Source: Candidatus Equibacterium intestinale | GTDB lineage: Bacteria > Bacteroidota > Bacteroidia > Bacteroidales > UBA932 | Direction: 5' to 3' | Assembly (NCBI GenBank): GCA_018064305.1 | Contig: JAGHVP010000007.1 | Location: forward strand, 1-22,656 | Length of the DNA: 22,656 bases | In this document: one piece after another, positions 15,167 through 22,656 of the stretch | Layout: every line of letters starts with the position of its first letter | Position numbering within the stretch: the stretch's first letter is position 1 | Program-made: the position numbers and the translations under genes | Notes under the pieces: model-generated | Database searches by the model: none | The model's input: the letters and a program-made list of their open reading frames with translations, nothing else | What the model was told of the DNA's origin: nothing

Positions 15167-17164
15167 CTACAGGGTTGCATAGTCACGACCGTATTCGAGC
15201 TGCTGATCTACGAAGTCGTCGCAATATTCAATCTTATAGTCAACCACCTGCTCACCCTTCAGTACAGGGACGATGGTGGGATTCACGAAACCGCGGTAGG
15301 GTTTCAGACCGAGAGCAGAATAGCGCTCCAGAACCTCTTTGTGGAGCTCGGGGTCGATATTCACTGCATATTTCTCTACAAGGTCGCGGCCGGCGGCATA
15401 GTCGCCTTCCGACTTGATGCGCTGCATCTCTGCCAGCAGGTCGGCAAACAGGCCGCGCAGTGCCTCGTAGTCGTTGATCACGAAATAGGTCTTGCCGTCG
15501 CGCACTTTCTTCTCTATCACATTCGCCTCTGCGCCTTTTTCATAGCACCAGTCGGCGATGAGCTTGCGGTTCTGCATGTGCGCCTCGGTGTTGGGCATGC
15601 CGGGCTCGATGCGGGTGAACTGGGTGAAGATGCCGTTGCGGATATAGCTGTCGTATTCAGCCTTGTATGCATCGGGGCTGTCGAGCAGGCCGAGCTCCAC
15701 AAGCTTGGGATCTGCAAGATAGTAGAGTGCAAACAGGTCGGCGCGGGCCTCTTCAAGGGTCGAGCTGTAGTCTTTGAGGGCATTTGCCGAAGTACCTTCA
15801 AGGAGCTGGCCTGAACCGTGTCCGAGGCACTCGTGAAGGTCGGTATGCAGATTGTCTGTGATGAAACCGTAAGTCTTCGCCCTCTCGATCTCGGCCTCGT
15901 CCCATGCAAATTCTGAAAGCATGCTCACAGGTTTTTCGTTTGCTGCCTTGTCGTATGCCGAGGTGATGTTTTCAATGGTCACCGATTTCGAGCCGTGCTC
16001 CTTGCGGATCCAGTCTGCGTTGGGAAGGTTGATGCCGATGGCTGTAGCAGGATATGTATCACCTGCAATCACCACTGCGTTGATAACTTTTGCAGACACG
16101 CCCTTCACCTCAGCTTTCTTGAAGCGGGGGTCGATGGGAGAATTGTCTTCGAACCACTGTGCATTCTCGCTGATGACCTCGGTACGGTGTGAAGCCGCCT
16201 TGTCCTTGAAGTTCACCATAGCCTCCCAGTTGCCCTTCAGTCCGAGGGGGTCGCCATACACCTCGATGAATCCATTGATGAAGTCGATGTCGGAATTGGT
16301 GTCCTCTGCCCATTCGATGCTGTATTTATCCCACAGCTTGAGGTCACCGGTGCGGTAGTACTCCACAAGGTCGGTGATAATCTGTTTCTGAGCATCGTTC
16401 TCTGCCACGTTGCGGGCTGCCTCAAGGCACTCTACAATCTTGGTGAGAGCCTCACCGTAAAGTCCGTCGGTGGTATAGGGCAGCTCGACCAGCCTGCCGT
16501 ATTCATCCTTGACGAGGCGGCTGTTCAAACCGTATGAAATGGGACGCGGGTCGTTGGGATCTTCCATCTCTGCATAGAACTGCTCTGCCTCGGCCTGTGT
16601 CACACCTTCATAAAGGTGGTTTGCAGATGAAGTTATGATATCTTTTTCTGTGCCCTGGTATTTCCTGGTAGGAGCCACTGCAGGGTCATACATGATTTCC
16701 AGAAGGTTTGCATCAGCCATTCCCACTGCTTCCATCAGTGAAGCGAAGTACTCTTCCGGGCACTCGGGGAAGAACTTGTAATTGCCGTAGTGATGGTGGA
16801 TACCGTTGCTGAAGAACACTCTCTTGGCATATACCATGAACTGACCGAACTGTTCGCAGTTCTTGTCGCCCTGATAGTCGGTGATAATCTTTTCAAGCAC
16901 TTTGCGGATGGGGAGGTTGTATTCATAATTCTGAGCCCAGATGATGTCACGGCCGTATTTCGCAGCCTCGCTCAGATGATACAGGTACTCTTTCTGCTGA
17001 AGGGAAAGTGTTTCCCACTGGGGAATCTGATAGCGGATAACCCCGATGTCGGCAAACTCGTCGAGACAGTATTTGAACTCTGGTTCCTCCTTTGGCTGTG
17101 TGGTACAGGATGCTGCCGCAAGACACAGCGATGTTGCAATTGTCATGATTCTGAACAGTTTCAT
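15167..17164 (-). CDS. Dipeptidyl peptidase III-like M49 metallopeptidase, lipoprotein
   Basis: A 665-residue zinc peptidase related to dipeptidyl peptidase III, which removes dipeptides from peptide N-termini. The metal motif is HECLGH (His444, Glu445, His449), the six-residue HExxGH form unique to M49, and the third ligand lies in EEARAD (Glu472). Other family landmarks include NGIHHHYGNYKFFP, NHLYEGVT and INLPNADWIR. The N-terminus has a lipoprotein signal ending AASC (Cys20), followed by TTQPKEEPE, an acidic stretch resembling Bacteroidetes surface-export signals. The start is the ATG at 17164, which begins the signal sequence; an upstream in-frame ATG would overlap the promoter. It heads the five-gene minus-strand run. 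Confidence 0.92.
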   Translation of the reverse strand: MKLFRIMTIATSLCLAAASCTTQPKEEPEFKYCLDEFADIGVIRYQIPQWETLSLQQKEYLYHLSEAAKYGRDIIWAQNYEYNLPIRKVLEKIITDYQGDKNCEQFGQFMVYAKRVFFSNGIHHHYGNYKFFPECPEEYFASLMEAVGMADANLLEIMYDPAVAPTRKYQGTEKDIITSSANHLYEGVTQAEAEQFYAEMEDPNDPRPISYGLNSRLVKDEYGRLVELPYTTDGLYGEALTKIVECLEAARNVAENDAQKQIITDLVEYYRTGDLKLWDKYSIEWAEDTNSDIDFINGFIEVYGDPLGLKGNWEAMVNFKDKAASHRTEVISENAQWFEDNSPIDPRFKKAEVKGVSAKVINAVVIAGDTYPATAIGINLPNADWIRKEHGSKSVTIENITSAYDKAANEKPVSMLSEFAWDEAEIERAKTYGFITDNLHTDLHECLGHGSGQLLEGTSANALKDYSSTLEEARADLFALYYLADPKLVELGLLDSPDAYKAEYDSYIRNGIFTQFTRIEPGMPNTEAHMQNRKLIADWCYEKGAEANVIEKKVRDGKTYFVINDYEALRGLFADLLAEMQRIKSEGDYAAGRDLVEKYAVNIDPELHKEVLERYSALGLKPYRGFVNPTIVPVLKGEQVVDYKIEYCDDFVDQQLEYGRDYATL

Positions 17165-17194
17165 TTTGTATGGTCTAATTTGATTTCGTCTTAT

Positions 17195-17226
17195 ATTGAT
17201 ATAAAACTCCAAATTTAGTAACTTTG
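17195..17226 (+). promoter_or_regulatory. Promoter of purB
   Basis: ATTG at 17195-17198 (consensus TTTG) and TAACTTTG at 17219-17226 (consensus TAnnTTTG) are separated by 20 bases. The purB start codon lies 39 bases downstream. Confidence 0.65.
17210..17217 (-). promoter_or_regulatory. -7 promoter box for the DPP III-led run
   Basis: On the minus strand TAAATTTG (17217 to 17210) fits TAnnTTTG, with 45 bases between it and the peptidase start codon. It lies one base away from the plus-strand purB -7 box, so the two promoters must overlap. No clear -33 box. Confidence 0.5.
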
Positions 17227-17265
17227 CACGATAGAAACACAATTTATCACACATATATTAATAAA

Positions 17266-18609
17266 ATGCTCACTTCTTTAAACGCAATCTCTCCTGTAGA
17301 CGGACGTTACCGCCGTCAAGTTGATGCTTTCGGCCAGTATTTCTCTGAATTCGCCCTTATACGCTACCGCGTGAGGGTTGAAATCGAATATTTCATCGCA
17401 CTCAGCGAGATTCCCCTGCCCCAGCTTGCCAGCTTTGACAAGTCGCAGGTTCCCGCCCTACGCGCCATCTACCAGAATTTCACCGAAGAAGACGCACAAA
17501 GCGTGAAGGAGATTGAAAAGACCACCAACCACGACGTGAAGGCGGTTGAATACTTCATCAAGAAGAAGTTTGCAGAGATGGGCATCAATCCCGCCTTCAG
17601 CGAGTTCGTACACTTCGGTCTCACTTCACAGGACATAAACAACACCTCAGTACCCCTCTCCCTCAAGGAAGGCATCGAGGATGTGTACAGGCCCGCGCTT
17701 GAAGAGGTCATTGCAATCATTGCAGGGTTCGAGCAGGAGTGGAAAGACGTTCCGATGCTTGCCCACACCCACGGCCAGCCCGCATCGCCCACCCGCCTCG
17801 GCAAAGAGTTCGGAGTGTTCCGCGCCCGTCTCGAAGAGCAGAAGAGGCAGCTTGACGCAGCCATCTATCCCGCCAAGTTCGGCGGTGCCACCGGCAATAT
17901 GAACGCCCACCATGTGGCATATCCTGCAATTGACTGGAAATCATTTGCAGACAGCTTTGTTAGCCAGAAACTCGGTCTCACACGCTCGTTCCCCACAACA
18001 CAGATCGAGCACTACGACAACCTGGCAGCCCTGTTCGACTGTCTTTCCCGCATAAACACCATCCTCATAGACATTGCCCGCGACATCTGGACCTATATCT
18101 CGATGGAATACTTCAAGCAGAAGGTCAAAGCCGGCGAGGTGGGTTCGTCAGCAATGCCCCACAAGGTCAACCCCATCGACTTCGAAAACGCAGAGGGCAA
18201 CCTCGGCGTGGCCAATGCAGTGTACCGCCATCTGGCAGAGAAGCTCCCCATATCACGCATGCAGCGCGACCTCACCGACTCCACAGCACTCCGCAACGTA
18301 GGTGTGCCCCTCGCACACTCTCTCATAGCGCTCTGCTCGCTCAAGAAAGGCTTCGGCAAGCTGATCCTCAACGAGAGCAGGCTGGCCGCAGACCTGGAAG
18401 ACAACTGGGCAGTGGTAGCCGAAGGCATCCAGACCATCCTGCGCCGCGAAGCTTATCCCAACCCCTACGAGACACTCAAGGCCCTCACCCGCACCGGCGG
18501 ACACATCAATAAAGAGACCATTGCCGAATTCATTGATACCCTTGAGGTTGCAGAGAGCGTTAAGGAAGAGCTGCGCGCCATCACACCTTCGTCATACACA
18601 GGCATCTAG
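17266..18609 (+). CDS. purB: Adenylosuccinate lyase
   Basis: A 447-residue cytosolic enzyme of purine synthesis that acts twice: it splits SAICAR to AICAR and adenylosuccinate to AMP, releasing fumarate each time. Superfamily signatures are present: TSQDINNTS (120-128), HTHGQPASPT (167-176) with the catalytic His, and the flexible signature loop GSSAMPHKVNP (293-303). The N-terminus LNAISPVDGRYR is typical of the PurB form found in E. coli and Bacteroidetes. The ATG at 17266 is chosen because the conserved sequence begins there and the promoter lies just upstream. An HAD gene follows after 8 bases. Confidence 0.96.
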   Translation: MLTSLNAISPVDGRYRRQVDAFGQYFSEFALIRYRVRVEIEYFIALSEIPLPQLASFDKSQVPALRAIYQNFTEEDAQSVKEIEKTTNHDVKAVEYFIKKKFAEMGINPAFSEFVHFGLTSQDINNTSVPLSLKEGIEDVYRPALEEVIAIIAGFEQEWKDVPMLAHTHGQPASPTRLGKEFGVFRARLEEQKRQLDAAIYPAKFGGATGNMNAHHVAYPAIDWKSFADSFVSQKLGLTRSFPTTQIEHYDNLAALFDCLSRINTILIDIARDIWTYISMEYFKQKVKAGEVGSSAMPHKVNPIDFENAEGNLGVANAVYRHLAEKLPISRMQRDLTDSTALRNVGVPLAHSLIALCSLKKGFGKLILNESRLAADLEDNWAVVAEGIQTILRREAYPNPYETLKALTRTGGHINKETIAEFIDTLEVAESVKEELRAITPSSYTGI

Positions 18610-18617
18610 CCTCCGAT

Positions 18618-19313
18618 ATGATTATTGACAGATACAGATTCTTCCTGTTCGACATCGACCGCACGCTCTGGGATTTCGACGCCAACGCGCACGTTGCGCT
18701 GCGCACCGCCGTCACAAATGCCGCAGTGGGTGTGACAGAAGAGAATTTCGAGGAGTTCTTCGAGGTCTACGAGCCGCACAACCAGTATCTCTGGGACGAA
18801 TACGAACGCGGCCGCATCACCAAGGATTTCCTGAAGCAGGACCGTATCTTCACTCCGCTCAAGATGTTCTGCGGAATGAACGATATTGCAAGAGCCATGG
18901 AGATTTCGGAGGATTATCTCTATCACATGGCGCTCAGCACCAAGCTTATGGACGGCGCCGCCGAAGTGCTTGAGGCAATCGCGGCGCGCGGCGGAAAGAT
19001 GGGTATCGTTTCCAACGGATTCAAGGAGGTTCAGCGCCGCAAGCTTGCGCACGCCGGCATCGACAAATACTTCAGCGCCGTCATCATCAGCGACGAGGTG
19101 GGTGTGATGAAACCCTCACCTGAAATATTCACTATGGCCGTGGACGCTCTTGGCGGCGACATCCGGGAGACACTCATGATAGGCGACAACCTCGCAAACG
19201 ACATCGTGGGCGCCCGCGAGGCCGGCATCGACCAGTTCTACCTCAACAATTTCAACACTCCACACACCGAGCCCGTCACCTACGAGTCCGGATCTTTGAA
19301 AGACTTGCTATGA
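18618..19313 (+). CDS. HAD hydrolase, YjjG-like pyrimidine 5'-nucleotidase family
   Basis: A 231-residue haloacid-dehalogenase-type phosphatase of the YjjG group, which dephosphorylates (often damaged or non-canonical) pyrimidine nucleotides. Motif I is FDIDRTLWDFDAN (nucleophile Asp12, acid Asp14), motif II IVSNGF (Ser132), motif III MKPSPEIF (Lys165) and motif IV IGDNLANDI (Asp190, Asp195). The helical cap lies between about residues 20 and 105. It begins 8 bases after purB and its last four bases overlap the start of the next gene, which suggests one transcript. Exact substrate is inferred from family likeness only. Confidence 0.88.
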   Translation: MIIDRYRFFLFDIDRTLWDFDANAHVALRTAVTNAAVGVTEENFEEFFEVYEPHNQYLWDEYERGRITKDFLKQDRIFTPLKMFCGMNDIARAMEISEDYLYHMALSTKLMDGAAEVLEAIAARGGKMGIVSNGFKEVQRRKLAHAGIDKYFSAVIISDEVGVMKPSPEIFTMAVDALGGDIRETLMIGDNLANDIVGAREAGIDQFYLNNFNTPHTEPVTYESGSLKDLL

Positions 19314-20104
19314 CACCATCTGTCGATTCGATAAAAGATATAGTGATGAGGGCATCGTCCCTCATGATGACCAAAGACTTTGCAATAGAACAGAAAGGCG
19401 ACTGCACCAACATCGTCACTTCTTCCGACATCGCCGTCCAGCGGTTCCTGTGCAACGAGCTGCGCGCCCTTCTTCCAGGCTGCGGCTTCATCTGCGAAGA
19501 AGATGAAATGCATGACCCCGACAAGGACTATGTCTGGGTGATAGACCCGATAGACGGCACCGCAAACTACGCCCGCGGAATAGACCACTGCGCAATTTCA
19601 GTCGCTCTCTGCCACGGCGGAGCCCCTGTCATAGGCGTGATATACAGCCCGCAGCGGAAAGAGATGTACTGGTCAGAGAAAGGCAAAGGTGCCTGGTGCA
19701 ACGGAAAGCCCATCCACGTATCGGCCCGTCCGTTTGAAAACAGCTTGTTCTGCACTGCCATGAGCACATACAGGAAGGAATTTGCAGGTGTCTGCAATGA
19801 TGTCATCATGGAGGCTTACTACCAGTGCAACGACGTCCGCCGTTTCGGCGCGGCATCCATCGAGCTCTGCTTCATGGCAGCGGGCATCATCGAGCTGTAT
19901 TTCGAAATCAGGCTCCAGCCATGGGATTATGCTGCCGGAATGCTCATACTGGAAGAGGCCGGCGGAAAGATCTCCAGCCTGGGAGGAGCCCCTCTCAGCC
20001 TCACTCATCCCGACCTTGTCTGTGCAGCCAACTCACCCGAGAACCACCGCCACCTGCTTTCAATCATCGAGAAGCATATCCCTTCGATTCCCTACGAAGA
20101 CTGA
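19310..20104 (+). CDS. Inositol monophosphatase family protein (SuhB/CysQ-like)
   Basis: A 264-residue magnesium-dependent, lithium-sensitive-type phosphatase. The metal site is visible: Glu63 in GFICEED, DPIDGT (Asp79 to Thr84, with Asp82) and WDYAAG near residue 203-208. The substrate could be inositol phosphate, a sugar phosphate or adenosine 3',5'-bisphosphate; members with this overall sequence cannot be told apart by eye. Its ATG overlaps the HAD stop in an ATGA junction, so translation is probably coupled. It is the last gene of the purB run, before accessory DNA. Confidence 0.88.
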   Translation: MTPSVDSIKDIVMRASSLMMTKDFAIEQKGDCTNIVTSSDIAVQRFLCNELRALLPGCGFICEEDEMHDPDKDYVWVIDPIDGTANYARGIDHCAISVALCHGGAPVIGVIYSPQRKEMYWSEKGKGAWCNGKPIHVSARPFENSLFCTAMSTYRKEFAGVCNDVIMEAYYQCNDVRRFGAASIELCFMAAGIIELYFEIRLQPWDYAAGMLILEEAGGKISSLGGAPLSLTHPDLVCAANSPENHRHLLSIIEKHIPSIPYED

Positions 20105-20124
20105 CAGCATTTCTGCCTCCCGTA

Positions 20125-20259
20125 CGCAGATTTCGTCCCGCTTGGGCTGCGCGACCTGAACAGTGCCGGAGGGGGCGCTTTTCTCACTTCGTTCGAGCGC
20201 TAGCTTACCCCCTCCGGCATCTGTTTCAGGTACGCTTCGCAGCGCGGAACTCATCTGCG
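20125..20259. repeat. Large imperfect palindrome (inverted repeat)
   Basis: The core arms TGCCGGAGGGGG (20164-20175) and CCCCCTCCGGCA (20208-20219) pair perfectly over 12 bp. The next tract outward, CCTGAACAG at 20155-20163 against CTGTTTCAGG at 20221-20230, pairs with one bulge. The outermost CGCAGAT (20125-20131) pairs with ATCTGCG (20253-20259), with mismatched sequence between. GCGCT (20175-20179) and AGCGC (20196-20200) can form an inner stem. It has no T tract on either side, so it is not a standard terminator. It may be an interspersed repeat of this genome or a small non-autonomous element. It fills nearly all of the gap between the phosphatase and the gene remnant. Confidence 0.7.
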
Positions 20260-20273
20260 GCGGGTCCTCCTCG

Positions 20274-20709
20274 TTAATTATTCACACGGTATTTTTCAAC
20301 TTCGGCGACAGCGAAATCTGGAAGTTCAAAGACAGACGGATCGATTACCTGATCTTCTTTGATACTGGTCGCCTCCATACGGATTATCAGTCCATTTTTA
20401 CGTGTAACAGACTTCAATGCTATACCTTCCCACTTCCAAACCGTATACTTCTCTCCATCTTTATTCCATGAGTACTTAGTACATTCCTTTCCGAGAATCA
20501 TTTCAGTTCCTTCTTCCTTGAATCGATATTTGATCTTGTCTGCATCGCTGAGCGTTCTTATGTTAAAATCATCAGATGGCTTTTCAACGGAAGCCTTCTT
20601 TTCATTCAAGTCCACAGATACGGTAATGTCCCCCAATTCAGCTAAACAATACGCACGTTTTCTAACACCTGCTTCATTCATTTGAAGAGAAAGTTTATCA
20701 CCATAGTCA
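20274..20709 (-). pseudogene. 3' remnant of an unknown (DUF4412-like?) gene cut by the IS66 element
   Basis: About 144 C-terminal codons remain, beginning near DYGDKLSLQMNEAGVRK and ending VEKYRVNN. The sequence is charged and beta-rich, with KYTVWKWEGIALKS and EDQVIDPSVFELP, a pattern seen in DUF4412 and other small periplasmic or outer-membrane-associated lipid- or polymer-binding proteins; this likeness is loose. The frame stays open into the insertion sequence up to an ATG at 20825, but the first 39 residues of that reading are encoded by the IS end and are not original. The missing 5' part should lie beyond the right end of the element. Its base composition is more AT-rich than that of purB and its neighbours. 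Confidence 0.75.
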
Positions 20710-20778
20710 GTAAGCGCCTCCGCGGGGACGTATTGACGCGTTTTTGATTTCTGGCGATCTTCGCAGAAAAAATTCCGG

Positions 20779-21228
20779 ATGGGAAGGAACAGATTCAGAG
20801 AAGACGCGCTCAAGTATTGGGACATAAAGTGTGAGGATGCCTGGACCCGCTTCGAGGAGGCGGTACGGGAGAACCCCTACCTCACGGCAAAGGAGTTCTG
20901 TACTAAGGATATGGGATGCGTGGATCCATTCATGAGGTGGGCAAGGCGGACCAAGCACAACATCACCCAACTCCGTCAGCAGGCTCTTGACGAGCGGAAG
21001 AAAGCAAAGGGGCTCGAACGCCGGAACTCCACAGATGATCCCACTCCGGGGAACATGTTCATCCAATTTGTCCCGAAGAAGGCTGCTGGCCTCTATCCCT
21101 ACAAGGGCATATCCCTCACTTTCCCAGACGGGGTCAACCTCTCGCTTCAGGAGTGCACCGCCGAGGGGCTGTCATCACTGCTTGACATCTATAACAAAAG
21201 AAAGGAGGAGTCAGTATGTTCTCACTAG
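20779..21228 (+). CDS. tnpA: IS66 accessory protein TnpA
   Basis: A 149-residue accessory protein of IS66-type elements, probably the DNA-binding helix-turn-helix component. It has a basic N-terminal half (MGRNRFREDALKYWD, RWARRTKHNITQLRQQ) and a C-terminal part ending in PDGVNLSLQECTAEGLSSLLDIY, which is typical of IS66 TnpA in Bacteroidetes. The ATG at 20779 is 69 bases from the IS end. Its last 13 bases overlap tnpB in another frame, so the two are probably translationally coupled. Confidence 0.8.
   Translation: MGRNRFREDALKYWDIKCEDAWTRFEEAVRENPYLTAKEFCTKDMGCVDPFMRWARRTKHNITQLRQQALDERKKAKGLERRNSTDDPTPGNMFIQFVPKKAAGLYPYKGISLTFPDGVNLSLQECTAEGLSSLLDIYNKRKEESVCSH
21201..21210 (+). promoter_or_regulatory. 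Strong Shine-Dalgarno site for tnpB
   Basis: AAAGGAGGAG lies 5 bases before the tnpB ATG at 21216, inside the 3' end of tnpA. It supports that start. It stands out because most host genes in the window have no such site. Confidence 0.75.
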
Positions 21229-21578
21229 AAAGCAGCAGCCGGTACTTCATGTGCCAGCATCCGGTGAATATGCGCAAGGGCATAGACTCCCTGTTCAGTC
21301 TCATCCAATCCGAGTCTCCGCTTTCCCCGATGTCCGGCGACGTATTCGTGTTCTTCTCCAAGAACCGGCAGTCTGTGAAGATATTACGGTGGGATACCGA
21401 CGGATTTCTTCTGTATCACAAGCGGCTGGAAAGGGGCAGTTTCGAGATGCCCCGCAGGAACGCCGACACAGGCTATTACGAGCTCTCGTGGGAGACGTTC
21501 AGTTTCATAATGTCCGGCGTCTCGCTCGAAAGCGTGTGCTTCCGCAAACGCTACAGGACGCGTTTTCAGACGATGTAA
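21216..21578 (+). CDS. tnpB: IS66 accessory protein TnpB
   Basis: A 120-residue protein of the IS66 Orf2/TnpB family (Pfam PF05717 type). Diagnostic segments are VNMRKGIDSLFSLIQSE, DVFVFFSKNRQSVKILRWDTDGFLLYHKRLERG and a C-terminal region with ELSWETFSFIMSGV. It is full length for the family. It is needed together with TnpA and TnpC for transposition; its exact role is not settled. The start at 21216 has a strong ribosome binding site and overlaps tnpA by 13 bases. TnpC follows after 71 bases. Confidence 0.92.
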   Translation: MFSLESSSRYFMCQHPVNMRKGIDSLFSLIQSESPLSPMSGDVFVFFSKNRQSVKILRWDTDGFLLYHKRLERGSFEMPRRNADTGYYELSWETFSFIMSGVSLESVCFRKRYRTRFQTM

Positions 21579-21649
21579 TGCTTTAATAATCAGTGAAATA
21601 AACCAATATTTCTCTTGCTTTTCTCATAGAAAAAGACTGACTTTACACT

Positions 21650-22656
21650 ATGGGAAAAGACCTGATGATAGAGATTCTGAAGACTCAGTTGGAGGGGGCA
21701 AACGCCACCATTAAGCAATTGCTCATGCGTCAGGACACAATGACCAGAACCATACAGGAACAGTCCGCAACCATCAAGTCTCTGGAGTCAACCATCAAGA
21801 ACCTTGAGGAACTTCTACTGAAAAAAGAAGATGCTCTGTCATCTGCCGGGGAGCAGAAGAAAGCCCTCGGCAAGCTCATCGAGAAGAAAAACGAAAAGGT
21901 CAAGACCGCATTCATCCCCAAGACCGAAGAAGAGAGAGCTGAGCAGGAAAAGCGCCGCGAGGAAGAGCGCAAGGCCCGCGGCAACAACGGAGCCAAGCGT
22001 AACATGCACTACGAGATGACCGTCGAGCAGAAGGACGTGCGTCCTGATGATTCCATCGTCGGCAATCCCGATGCCGAGGAGATTGGCGCGAGGCAGTATG
22101 TCCGCTACAGTATGATTCCTCCCCGGTTCATCAAGGCCGTCTACAACAACATCGCATACAAGCTCGGCGGAACGGTGTATGCCGGAACGGTCCCCGCCAC
22201 ACCTTTCCAGAACTCAAACTTCGAGGCATCCTGCATCGCGGGGATAGCGGAACTCAGATACATTCAGTCCCTTCCCGTGGAGAGGATAGTGGGATACTTC
22301 CAGTCGCACGGGCTCGACCTTGACAAGAATACAGCTCACGGGCTTCTGAAGAAGACGGCCGACCTGCTTGACCCGCTGCAAAAAGCTCTTGCCAGTGCGG
22401 TGAAAGGTTCATCATACAATATCTGTGACGAGACATATCATAAGGTCCTTGTCAATGCCGACGACAACGAAGGCCGCGGCAGCAAGAAGGGATACCTCTG
22501 GGATATGATAGCCCCCGGGCTCGGACTTGCATACTTCTTCTATGACGAGGGCTCGCGCTCCGAGGATGTCATCCTCAATGAACTGGATGGCCACGAGGGC
22601 ATCATACAGTCCGACGGCCTGAACGCCTACAAGAAAGTGGCGGCACGGTCGAACGG
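21650..22656 (+). CDS. tnpC: IS66 transposase TnpC, 3' end outside the window
   Basis: The DDE transposase that cuts and joins the element's ends. The frame is open from ATG 21650 to the last base (335 complete codons). An N-terminal coiled-coil-like stretch (about residues 4-85, MIEILKTQLEGANATIKQLL onward, with repeated LE and LL spacing) is followed by a lysine/arginine/glutamate-rich linker (EEERAEQEKRREEERK). Next comes the IS66 core: ASCIAGIAELRYIQSLPVERI and the catalytic Asp260 (NICDETYHK) and Asp322 (IIQSDGLNAYKK). The catalytic Glu lies past the window edge. The usual CxxC zinc finger before the core is not obvious here; the segment RPDDSIVGNPDAEEIGARQYV has no cysteine. Confidence 0.9.
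   Translation, partial: MGKDLMIEILKTQLEGANATIKQLLMRQDTMTRTIQEQSATIKSLESTIKNLEELLLKKEDALSSAGEQKKALGKLIEKKNEKVKTAFIPKTEEERAEQEKRREEERKARGNNGAKRNMHYEMTVEQKDVRPDDSIVGNPDAEEIGARQYVRYSMIPPRFIKAVYNNIAYKLGGTVYAGTVPATPFQNSNFEASCIAGIAELRYIQSLPVERIVGYFQSHGLDLDKNTAHGLLKKTADLLDPLQKALASAVKGSSYNICDETYHKVLVNADDNEGRGSKKGYLWDMIAPGLGLAYFFYDEGSRSEDVILNELDGHEGIIQSDGLNAYKKVAARSN

Larger units (their letters stand above)
20710..22656 (+). mobile_element. IS66-family insertion sequence (left end; right end beyond the window)
   Basis: The element begins at GTAAGCGCCTCCGCGGGG (20710-20727); GTAA is the standard outer end of IS66-family inverted repeats. It carries the family's three-gene set in order (tnpA, tnpB, tnpC). 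IS66 elements make 8-bp target duplications; the bases just outside are CATAGTCA (20702-20709), which should recur after the far end. The insertion splits a reverse-strand gene. The right inverted repeat and the end of tnpC are not in the window. Confidence 0.88.

Noticed and set aside
20125..20259. CRISPR-like or tandem repeat structure
   Set aside because: There is one inverted repeat only, with no regularly spaced direct repeats.

Overview
The window looks like a chromosomal segment of a gut-type Bacteroidales bacterium. Four observations point there. First, several genes are preceded by the Bacteroidetes sigma-ABfr promoter form (a TAnnTTTG -7 box, sometimes with a TTTG-like -33 box). Second, Shine-Dalgarno sequences are mostly absent. 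Third, the protein families are typical of the order: DUF2975 plus a small Xre regulator, exported NapH/NapG-like ferredoxins with an aldo/keto reductase, exported Gfo/Idh/MocA and TIM-barrel lipoproteins, GH78, and a DPP III lipoprotein. Fourth, an IS66-type element lies at the right end. The genus cannot be fixed from the sequence alone.

Layout. Positions 59-1749 (+) hold a small membrane protein/Xre regulator pair followed by an aspartic-protease-like lipoprotein. Positions 1877-2921 (-) hold a GMP synthase that has only the ATP-pyrophosphatase part, with a strong terminator. Positions 3030-5632 (+) are housekeeping: typA/bipA, yceD (DUF177) and rpmF. A tRNA-Arg(CCU) at 5703-5774 ends seven bases before a NapH-NapG fusion ferredoxin (5782-7242), which is followed by an exported aldo/keto reductase with C-terminal Fe-S motifs (7255-8604).

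Positions 8617-17164 (-) form a tightly spaced run of five genes. In transcription order they are a DPP III-like peptidase lipoprotein, a GH78 alpha-L-rhamnosidase, a NapC/NrfH-type tetraheme cytochrome fused to a formylglycine-generating-enzyme-fold domain, a Gfo/Idh/MocA oxidoreductase lipoprotein and a sugar isomerase/epimerase-like lipoprotein. This suggests extracytoplasmic glycan and peptide breakdown coupled to periplasmic sugar redox chemistry. Positions 17266-20104 (+) hold purB, a YjjG-like HAD phosphatase and an inositol-monophosphatase-family gene, closely packed.

The right end is accessory DNA. It has a long imperfect palindrome (20125-20259), then the 3' remnant of a reverse-strand gene (20274-20709) cut by an IS66-family element that starts at 20710 and runs off the window with tnpA, tnpB and a partial tnpC.

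The two most unusual blocks are the exported redox genes at 5782-8604 and 8617-12480, which converge tail to tail. They contain two fusion proteins and an FGE-fold domain that lacks the catalytic cysteines. No CRISPR array, rRNA, phage or classical defence system was seen.
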